DNA from: Alphaproteobacteria bacterium
Lineage (GTDB): Bacteria; Pseudomonadota; Alphaproteobacteria; Rhodobacterales; Rhodobacteraceae
Direction of reading: 5' to 3'
NCBI GenBank assembly: GCA_030425945.1
Contig: JAUHZL010000009.1
Coordinates: 1 to 21,450, forward strand
Length of the DNA: 21,450 nucleotides
The position numbers and the translations under genes were made by a program. The notes below the pieces were generated by a model, which made no database searches, was not told where the DNA came from, and saw only the letters and a program-made list of their open reading frames with translations. Shown here in pieces: positions 16,097 to 21,450 of the stretch. Within the stretch, counting starts at the first letter, position 1; every line of letters begins with the position of its first letter.

Positions 16097-16296
16097 GCTC
16101 GCGCCCCCCGGTCCGGGATCGCGTCAGACCCGACCGACAGCGTCAGGCAGTCACGTGCACTCAATTCCAGCCACCCCAAAGGACTGGCCCCCACGAGGGA
16201 AGAAACTTCCAGAATGATACTGCCGGTCAAGCGAGCTCCGCGCCGGGCTGTGGACAACGCCCCTGTCGTTGCGGGAAACCGATTGAAACGGCTGAG
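16097..16296 (-). promoter_or_regulatory. Leader and likely promoter region of the NRPS/PKS operon
   Basis: About 200 non-coding bases lie upstream of the synthase start and after the terminator of the preceding genes, and they are visibly richer in A and T than the surroundings. A TTGACC hexamer (minus strand, 16230 to 16225) could be a -35 element, but no good -10 follows at 16-18 bases. A short inverted repeat, GGAAG-AAA-CTTCC (16198-16210), and a CACGTG palindrome (16152-16157) could be regulator sites. The heptamer GCGTCAG occurs twice (16121-16127 and 16140-16146). Only position and base composition argue for a promoter here. Confidence 0.4.
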
Positions 16297-16326
16297 AAAA
16301 AGTGACTGTTCGCCTTGCGGAAACAG
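16297..16326 (-). terminator. Probable Rho-independent terminator after the flippase/methyltransferase genes
   Basis: Read on the minus strand, CTGTT-(TC)-CGC-AAG-GCG-AACAG folds into an 8-base-pair stem with a 2-base bulge and 3-base loop (16326 to 16306). TCAC and then TTTTT (16301 to 16297) follow. It starts 36 bases beyond the stop codon of the methyltransferase-like gene. The stem is modest and the U-tract short, so some readthrough into the synthase operon is possible. Confidence 0.45.
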
Positions 16327-16361
16327 CCTTGTGCCGGGGGCGGATTGGCGCGCGCGTGTCA

Positions 16362-17189
16362 TCAATCCCGCGCCTCCCCGCTGACTGTTTCCGGGTTTGC
16401 GTCGTCCAATAGCGCGAAGCCGCAACTGCGGCTCGGCCCCAGCCCGGGATGGGTCGGGATCACGTGCGCGAGTTCGGGAATCTCCCAGGCCGCCACCTGC
16501 CGGTAGCCGAGCGCATCCAGTTCGCGCCGGAAGGCCGCCGCGTTGCGCATCCGGTAGGGCACGCGGGCGGGACCGATCCGCTCGAGCGTCACCACCTCGG
16601 GCCCGTCGCGCAGGGCGACCTTGTTCAGCAGGATCGCGCGCGGGCGGGCGGGCAGCGCGGCGACGAGCTCGGCGAAGGGCCGGTCGAGGTATTGCAGCAG
16701 CCCGGAGGCCAGCAGGATGTCGGGCGCGGGGGCGTCCGCAGGATCGGTCACGAAACCCAGCCCGGCGGGCAGGCGGCCGTCCGCGACCATCCGCGTGCCG
16801 GCCGCGCAGATCGCGGGCAGGTCGAGCACGGTCCAGCCGGTCTGCGACAGGTCGAGCACCGCCTCGAAGGCAACGCGCTTGGTGCCGAGATGGCCGCCCG
16901 CGTCGAGCACCTGCGCGCCGGGCGTCAGCCAGCGCGACAGGAAGTGGATCACCGGCCAGTCCGCCAGCGCGATCCGGGTCATCTCGGCCCGGCTGATCTC
17001 GACCGCGCCGGGGTCGTCGTAGCCCGCGCGCTGGTGCGGCGGCAGCGCGGCCAGCGCCGTCTCGCGGTCGGGATAGGCCCCGGCGAAGCAGTTCGGGCGC
17101 GGGCTCGCCTCGCGCAGCCGGGCGGCGGCGGCCTGCAACGGCCGCGCGGCGCGGCGCAGCCCGCGCTTCAGGTCCCCGGCGGCGCTCAT
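16362..17189 (-). CDS. TIGR04325-type methyltransferase-like protein
   Basis: The 275 residues resemble the putative methyltransferases of the TIGR04325 (LIC12133) type, which often sit in surface-polysaccharide loci. Visible elements are FAGAYPDRETAL (35-46) near the N-terminus, VLDAGGHLGT (94-103) as a Rossmann-type glycine-rich motif, TVLDLPAICAAG (120-131) as the following strand with its acidic residue, ILLASGLLQYL (158-168), and a C-terminal GYRQVAAWEIP (228-238). The S-adenosylmethionine role is inferred from this fold pattern, and the acceptor is unknown. ATG at 17189 overlaps the flippase stop as ATGA (17186-17189), so the two are probably translated together. It may modify a sugar of the exported glycan. 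Acting on the NRPS product is possible but has only proximity in its favour. Confidence 0.8.
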   Translation of the reverse strand: MSAAGDLKRGLRRAARPLQAAAARLREASPRPNCFAGAYPDRETALAALPPHQRAGYDDPGAVEISRAEMTRIALADWPVIHFLSRWLTPGAQVLDAGGHLGTKRVAFEAVLDLSQTGWTVLDLPAICAAGTRMVADGRLPAGLGFVTDPADAPAPDILLASGLLQYLDRPFAELVAALPARPRAILLNKVALRDGPEVVTLERIGPARVPYRMRNAAAFRRELDALGYRQVAAWEIPELAHVIPTHPGLGPSRSCGFALLDDANPETVSGEARD

Positions 17190-18673
17190 GCCTTGCCGCC
17201 CCGGCGCAGGCGGCGCGCCAGCGACGGATCGCGCCACGCCAGCACCGCGACATAGACCGCCGCCGCGATCAGGCCGAAGCCCACCGCCCGCAGCAAGTCG
17301 GGCACCCCCGCCAGGTGCGGGGTCCGGTCGAGCGCCAGCAGGGTGCCGACCCCCAGCGCCAGCGGCAGCATCAGGCCGGACGACGCCGCCAGCACCCCGC
17401 GCCAGTCGATCTGCGCGTGGCGCGCAAAGAGCCACGCGGTCGCGCCGACGAAGAAGGCCGAGACCAGCGTCTGGCTCCACGCCACGGCATAGAGCCCGAT
17501 GTTCGCCCCGATCAGCGTGACGACCGCCGAGATCGCGAAGAAGATGCCGGTGAACAGCGGCAGGCGGCGCGTCTCGCCGACGATCGACATGACCGGCTCG
17601 GTCGCCACGCCGGGCAGGAAGAACACCCGCGACAGCGCGAGGATGGCCACCAGCGGCGTTGCGGCGGCCCACTCCTCGGACAGCAGGCCGGTGATGACCT
17701 CCTCGCTCATCACGATCAGCCACAGGAAGACCGGCAGCGCCACGGCGGCCAGCATCTTGTAGAAGACGTTGGCCTGCGCCTGGAACCCGCTCAGGTCGGG
17801 GGTGCCGTCGGCGCGGGCCGGGGCGGCATCGCGGGCCTGCCGGAACAGGCTCCACGCGAGGATCTGCGCGGGGACGGTGATGACCTCGGACAGCGCGCTG
17901 ACCAGCCGGTCGGCGGCGCGGTAGTAGCCGACCGCCGTCGGGCCGAGGAACCCGCCGATGATGAAGGTGGCGAGGTAGAGCCGCAGGTTGATGATCATGC
18001 GGCTGACGAAGATCTGGGCCGAGAAGGTCCAGAGCTCGCGCAGCATCGTGCCCTTCAGTCCCAGCCGGGGCGCGAGGCGGGTGACGCCGAAGCTGATCGA
18101 CAGGTGCACCGACTGGTAGGCGAGCCGCCCGAAGGCCAGCGCGAAGACGCCCCAGCCCCAGAGCAGCGCCGCGACGGCGACGACGAGGCCCGCGACCTCG
18201 CCGGTGATCTCGGCCGCGGCCGAGCCGCGCAGGCGGCCCTGCCAGATCATCACGCCCTTCTGCGCCGCCGAGGCGGTGGCAACGCAGACCCAGAGCGCGA
18301 AGAGCAGCACCAGCGGCGCGATCCAGTCCTCCAGACCCGCCAGCGGCAGCGCCAGCCCCGCGCCCGCGCCGATCAGCCCGAAGGCGAGGCCCGAGAGCAG
18401 GGCGAGGCCGAGCACCTGTTGCGGCACCGTGGCATCGCCGGACCAGGACATGATGTAGGGGGCCCAGCCCACCTCGGAGGCGCGCAGCAGCAGGATGGCG
18501 CAGGCCGAGACGAGGGCGAAGACGCCGAACTCGGCCGGGCCGAGGACGCGGGCCGCGACGATGAAGATGACGAACTGCGCCGCCTGGCTGACGACACGCT
18601 CGACCATGGTCCACGCCCCGGCGGCGAGCACCTTGCGGGTCCGGTCCCCGGCACTGATCGCCGCATCCGTCAT
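17186..18673 (-). CDS. Oligosaccharide flippase, Wzx/MATE-like (polysaccharide biosynthesis protein)
   Basis: This 495-residue integral membrane protein has many hydrophobic segments, roughly a dozen or more, spread along its length. The usual family opening follows a short cytoplasmic tail: GAWTMVERVVSQAAQFVIF (18-36), then VAARVLGPAEFGVFALV. A second family-like block, GGFLGPTAVGYYRAADRL, begins the central half. Such proteins flip undecaprenyl-diphosphate-linked oligosaccharides across the inner membrane. ATG at 18673 has purine-rich AGGA elements upstream on the minus strand. It heads a two-gene minus-strand unit with the methyltransferase-like gene and is divergent from the initiating sugar transferase. 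Exporting a lipid-linked glycan built by the flanking glycosyltransferases is the natural role. Export of the synthase product cannot be excluded. Confidence 0.92.
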   Translation of the reverse strand: MTDAAISAGDRTRKVLAAGAWTMVERVVSQAAQFVIFIVAARVLGPAEFGVFALVSACAILLLRASEVGWAPYIMSWSGDATVPQQVLGLALLSGLAFGLIGAGAGLALPLAGLEDWIAPLVLLFALWVCVATASAAQKGVMIWQGRLRGSAAAEITGEVAGLVVAVAALLWGWGVFALAFGRLAYQSVHLSISFGVTRLAPRLGLKGTMLRELWTFSAQIFVSRMIINLRLYLATFIIGGFLGPTAVGYYRAADRLVSALSEVITVPAQILAWSLFRQARDAAPARADGTPDLSGFQAQANVFYKMLAAVALPVFLWLIVMSEEVITGLLSEEWAAATPLVAILALSRVFFLPGVATEPVMSIVGETRRLPLFTGIFFAISAVVTLIGANIGLYAVAWSQTLVSAFFVGATAWLFARHAQIDWRGVLAASSGLMLPLALGVGTLLALDRTPHLAGVPDLLRAVGFGLIAAAVYVAVLAWRDPSLARRLRRGGKA

Positions 18674-18960
18674 GGCGGTCCTGTCCTCACACTCTCACGG
18701 CGGTTCAGGAACACCCCCAACCGGGCGGCCTTGAGACCGGAAAGGGGCACGATTCGGGCGGTGGTTTCCGGATCGGAGACACAGCGTTCCGCGCGCCCGC
18801 CGGACCCTGCCCCGAAACGGTCTGCCCGTTCCCGATCCGGACACGGTGCGTTTCCCGGGTCGGGGCAGATGCCGCGTTAAGGTCGTGGCAAAAAGATGGC
18901 GGCATGATTCGACAGTGACGCGTGACAGGGCAGGCTGCCTCGCCGGCGGTCTGGAAACGT
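18674..18960. promoter_or_regulatory. Divergent intergenic region with inverted repeats
   Basis: This 287-base gap separates the divergent flippase and sugar transferase and should hold promoters for both. It contains a perfect 10-bp inverted repeat, TCCGGATCGG (18767-18776) and CCGATCCGGA (18832-18841), 55 bases apart. A second dyad, AACGG-N5-CCGTT (18816-18830), lies just inside the right arm. Such symmetry suits regulator binding or DNA looping. No clear -35/-10 pair was recognised on either strand, and no small gene is evident. Confidence 0.4.
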
Positions 18961-19659
18961 ATGACCTTTATTCCCGGACGCTCCTGGCCACAGGTTTCGC
19001 CGTCCCCCGACGCCGTTGTCGGGGAGCAGATCCTGCCGCTGCCGCTTCGGCCGAATCCGGCCAAGGTGGTGTTCGACCGTCTGGCGGCGGCGTTTCTCCT
19101 TGTCCTTTTCGCACCGCTGATCGGCGTCATCGCGGCGTTGCTGTGGCTGGTCGATGGCGGTCCGGTCCTGTTCGCGCACCGGCGCGTGGGGCTGGGGGGG
19201 CGGCGCTTCGACTGCCTGAAGTTCCGCACCATGTCCCGCGATGCCGAGGCGCAGTTGCAGGCCGTGCTCGACCGCGACCCGGAGGCGCGCGCGCAATGGG
19301 CCGCGACGCACAAGCTCGACCCAGATCCGCGCGTGCACCGGCTGGGCCTTCTGCTGCGCAAGACCTCGCTCGACGAACTGCCCCAGCTGTGGAACGTGCT
19401 GACCGGGGACATGTCGCTGGTCGGCCCGCGCCCGGTGACCGCGGCGGAGGCCGCGCATTACGGTCGGGCCTTCGGGGCCTACATGGCGGTGCGTCCGGGC
19501 ATCACAGGCCTGTGGCAGGTCAGCGGACGTTCGGACACCAGCTATGCCGAGCGCGTCGCCCTCGACGTGGCCTATGTCGAGCGGCATGACCTGCTGATGG
19601 ATCTCGGGATCCTTCTCCGGACCGCCTGGGTGGTGATCGCGGGCAAGGGCGCGCGATGA
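18961..19659 (+). CDS. Undecaprenyl-phosphate sugar phosphotransferase, ExoY type
   Basis: This enzyme transfers sugar-1-phosphate from a nucleotide-sugar to undecaprenyl phosphate, the first committed step of exopolysaccharide or capsule assembly, at the inner membrane. The 232-residue protein is the short, single-domain form. It has one hydrophobic segment (about 42-64), then FDCLKFRTM (83-91), KTSLDELPQLWNVLTGDMSL (134-153) with the conserved Asp138/Glu139 pair, GPRP (155-158) and RPGITGLWQVSGR (178-190). ATG at 18961 is preceded by a weak GGAA. A GTG at 18922 would add 13 residues but has no ribosome binding site. It overlaps the next gene by ATGA (19656-19659). The sugar, probably galactose or glucose by analogy with ExoY, cannot be read from the sequence. 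Confidence 0.93.
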   Translation: MTFIPGRSWPQVSPSPDAVVGEQILPLPLRPNPAKVVFDRLAAAFLLVLFAPLIGVIAALLWLVDGGPVLFAHRRVGLGGRRFDCLKFRTMSRDAEAQLQAVLDRDPEARAQWAATHKLDPDPRVHRLGLLLRKTSLDELPQLWNVLTGDMSLVGPRPVTAAEAAHYGRAFGAYMAVRPGITGLWQVSGRSDTSYAERVALDVAYVERHDLLMDLGILLRTAWVVIAGKGAR

Positions 19660-20661
19660 ACGCCCGCGTCCTGGTTGCGGGGCCGCAACCGCCCGCCGGT
19701 GCCGGAGCGTTCCTCGCCCGGCCGCCCGAGCCGTCGCGCAGCGCCCGCGCCCTCGTCGCGGCCGGTCCCCGCAGCGGGCGGATGCTGGTCGGCATCGCCT
19801 CCACCGGGCGGCCGCAGATCCTCGCCCGCACCGTCGCGGACCTGGTCCGCCAGACCCGGCGGCCGGACGCGATCCTGCTCAGCCTGACCGGGCCCGGGGA
19901 CCTCGGCGACCTACCCGACGCCCCGGCCGGGATCGAGATCGTCACCGGTCCGAAGGGCCTGCCGCGCCAGCGCAACGCGCTGCTCGACCGGCTGCGCCCC
20001 GGCGACGTGCTGCTGTTTCTCGACGACGATTTCCTGCTCGCCCCCGACTTCCTCGCGCGGCTCGAAGCCCGGTTCCGCGCCGACCCGGAGGCCGCGATGG
20101 TGACGGGCCGGGTGCTGGCCGACGGCATCCTCGGGCCGGGCCTCGACCATGCCGAGGGGCAGCGCCGCCTCGCCGCCGGTCTGGTCCATCCGGCAGACAC
20201 CACGGTGGAGGAGGTCTACAACGGCTATGGCTGCAACATGGCCGTGCGCGCCGATCCGGTCCTTGCGCACGGCTTGCGCTTCGACGAGGCGCTGCCGGCC
20301 TATGCCTGGTTCGAGGACGTGGACTTCTCGCGCGGGCTGGCCCGGCATGGGCGCATCCTGCGCGATCACGCCCTGCGCGGCGTGCATCTCGGGACCAAGA
20401 CCGGCCGCAGCCGGGGGCGGCCGCTGGGCTATGCGCAGGTCGTCAACCTCGTCTATCTTGTCCGCAAGGGCACCCTCTCGCGCCGCAAGGCCCTGCGCAT
20501 GATCGGGCAGAACCTCGCCGCCAACCTCGTCCGCAGCCTGCGCCCGCAGCCTGCGCCCGCAGCCTTGGGCGGATCATCGCGGGCGGCTGGTCGGCAACCT
20601 GATCGCGTTCGGGCACCTGCTGCGCGGGACGGCCCATCCGGGGCGTATGCTGGGTCTCTGA
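19656..20661 (+). CDS. Glycosyltransferase family 2, frameshifted near the C-terminus
   Basis: This is a GT-A-fold glycosyltransferase of the exopolysaccharide pathway. From ATG 19656, which overlaps the sugar transferase stop as ATGA, a Pro/Ala-rich leader of about 42 residues precedes the core MLVGIASTGRPQI. DDD (123-125) in LFLDDDF is the nucleotide-sugar/metal motif. YNGYGCNMAVR (188-198) and WFEDVDFS (218-225) are the acceptor-side and catalytic-base regions. A 13-bp unit is present twice at 20532-20557. With one copy removed, the frame continues through WADHRGRLVGNLIAFGHL to TGA at 20659-20661, giving a sensible 330-residue protein. As written, the frame shifts after about residue 299, misses that stop and runs in frame into the next gene. 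The catalytic core is intact in either case. An in-frame ATG at 19782 could be the true start. Confidence 0.85.
20532..20565 (+). repeat. 13-bp tandem duplication causing a frameshift
   Basis: The unit CGCAGCCTGCGCC occurs at 20532-20544 and again at 20545-20557, followed by a partial third copy CGCAGCCT (20558-20565). Thirteen is not a multiple of three, so the extra copy shifts the family 2 glycosyltransferase into another frame. With a single copy the reading frame and C-terminus are coherent. It could be a real slippage mutation, a reversible switch or an assembly error. Confidence 0.9.
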
Positions 20662-20663
20662 CC

Positions 20664-21450
20664 ATGCGGACAGTCATCCTGAACGACGTCAGCCTCGCCC
20701 GTGGCGGGGCCACCGGCCTTGCCCTGCGGCAGGCGAAGCTCTTCGCGCGCGCCGGGCGCGAGGTGGTCTTCGTCACCGGGGACGCAGGCGACGCGCCCGA
20801 GCTGCGCGCGGCCGGGGTGCGGATCGTCGCGCTGGGGCAGGTGCCCCTGCTGGACCTGCCCAAGGCAGAGGCGCTGCGCCGGGGTCTCGTGAACCCGGTG
20901 GCGCGCGACCGGGTCGCCCGGCTGATCGCCGAGGAAGACCGCCCCGGCACCACCTACCACCTGCACGGCTGGGCGCGCATCCTGTCACCGGCGGTGCTGA
21001 GCGCGCTCGGCCCGGTGGCGCGGCGGACCGTGTTGCATGCCCATGACCTGTTCCTCGCCTGTCCGAACGGGGTGTTCTTCGAGTTCCCGACCGGCGTGGT
21101 CTGCACCCGCCGCCCGCTGTCGCTGTCCTGCCTAGCCACCAACTGCGACAAGCGCAGCCGGGTGCAGAAGGACTGGCGCAGCCTGCGGCAGGTTCTGGTC
21201 CGCCACCGGCTGCGCGCGCATCCCTGGGGCGCGGTCGCGCTGATCCACCCCGCGATGCGGGACGAGTTCCGCCGTTCCGGCCTCGGGTCCCTCGCGCTGG
21301 AGGTCCACCGCAACCCGGCCCGCGCCTGGACCGAGGCGCGCATCCCGGCGGAGGCGAACGCGCGGGTGTTCTACGCCGGGCGTCTCGTGCCCGGAAAAGG
21401 GGTGGGCATGCTGTGCGAGGCCGCCCGCGCCGCCGGGCTGGAACTGGACA
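20664..21450 (+). CDS. Glycosyltransferase family 4 (partial, runs off the window)
   Basis: The visible 262 residues cover the N-terminal lobe and the start of the C-terminal lobe of a GT-B enzyme. The chain opens with MRTVILNDVSLARGGATGLA and has YHLHGWARIL as a substrate-side strand. A Cys-rich block (HAHDLFLACPNG, then further Cys residues up to NCDKRS) is common in one family 4 subgroup, where the HD and CPNG motifs recur. VFYAGRLVPGKGV marks entry into the nucleotide-sugar lobe. ATG at 20664 lies two bases after the restored stop of the family 2 enzyme. Because of the 13-bp duplication it is in the same frame as that gene, so an uninterrupted frame runs from 19656 to the window edge. Donor and acceptor are unknown. 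Confidence 0.88.
   Translation, partial: MRTVILNDVSLARGGATGLALRQAKLFARAGREVVFVTGDAGDAPELRAAGVRIVALGQVPLLDLPKAEALRRGLVNPVARDRVARLIAEEDRPGTTYHLHGWARILSPAVLSALGPVARRTVLHAHDLFLACPNGVFFEFPTGVVCTRRPLSLSCLATNCDKRSRVQKDWRSLRQVLVRHRLRAHPWGAVALIHPAMRDEFRRSGLGSLALEVHRNPARAWTEARIPAEANARVFYAGRLVPGKGVGMLCEAARAAGLELD

Noticed and set aside
16225..16230. TTGACC on the minus strand as a firm sigma-70 promoter for the synthase.
   Set aside because: No acceptable -10 hexamer follows at 16-18 bases. The TATCAT nearby is only five bases away, so a defined promoter is not claimed.
6596..16384. A plus-strand open frame of more than 3200 codons running antisense to the whole synthase gene.
   Set aside because: It has low-complexity Arg/Gly/Gln-rich content and no recognisable domain. 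Very GC-rich genes with strong third-position bias lack antisense stop codons, so this is a shadow of the minus-strand synthase.
18922..18960. GTG at 18922 as the sugar transferase start.
   Set aside because: No Shine-Dalgarno precedes it and the extra residues lie outside the family core. ATG 18961 is preferred with moderate confidence.

Overview
The window is very GC-rich throughout, with G or C at nearly every third codon position and tightly packed genes, many joined by ATGA stop/start overlaps. Together with the protein types, this suggests an alphaproteobacterium, most likely a Rhodobacterales relative. That placement is inferred from sequence style, not from a marker gene. No rRNA, tRNA, CRISPR array, insertion sequence or phage gene was seen.

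Layout. (i) 1-1283, plus strand: the probable tail of an unseen gene, then a family 4 glycosyltransferase. (ii) 1225-3012, minus strand: a membrane-anchored CocE/NonD-type serine hydrolase that overlaps the glycosyltransferase tail to tail. (iii) 3066-3755, plus strand: an Sfp-type 4'-phosphopantetheinyl transferase, divergent from the hydrolase. (iv) 3747-16096, minus strand: a two-gene hybrid NRPS/PKS operon. The upstream gene encodes a 3201-residue protein with domain order A-T-KS-AT-T-AMT-C-A-T. The downstream gene, coupled by an ATGA overlap, encodes a 915-residue protein with order C-(A-domain remnant)-T-TE. (v) 16362-18673, minus strand: a Wzx-type flippase and a TIGR04325-type methyltransferase-like protein, coupled by ATGA and followed by a probable terminator. 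(vi) 18961-21450, plus strand: an ExoY-type undecaprenyl-phosphate sugar transferase, a family 2 glycosyltransferase and a partial family 4 glycosyltransferase.

How it may work together. The outer genes are standard parts of a lipid-linked exopolysaccharide or capsule pathway: an initiating sugar-phosphate transferase, glycosyltransferases and a flippase. Embedded between them is an assembly line whose first protein resembles iturin/mycosubtilin/microcystin-type PKS-aminotransferase enzymes. The phosphopantetheinyl transferase next to it would activate its four carrier domains. Binding-pocket residues read by eye match glycine for the second A domain. The first A domain has the pocket aspartate typical of alpha-amino-acid activation, with some resemblance to threonine pockets. 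With malonate extension, no ketoreductase and a transaminase, the predicted intermediate is a beta,gamma-diamino acyl-glycine chain.

The most unusual features are in the terminal protein. Its C domain has HQ in place of the HH of HHxxxDG. Its A domain is reduced to a C-terminal stub without the catalytic lysine. Its thioesterase has Cys in place of Ser and no evident catalytic His. This looks like either a non-canonical release or transfer module or a decaying one. Separately, a 13-bp tandem duplication at 20532-20557 shifts the frame of the family 2 glycosyltransferase and fuses it in frame to the next gene.
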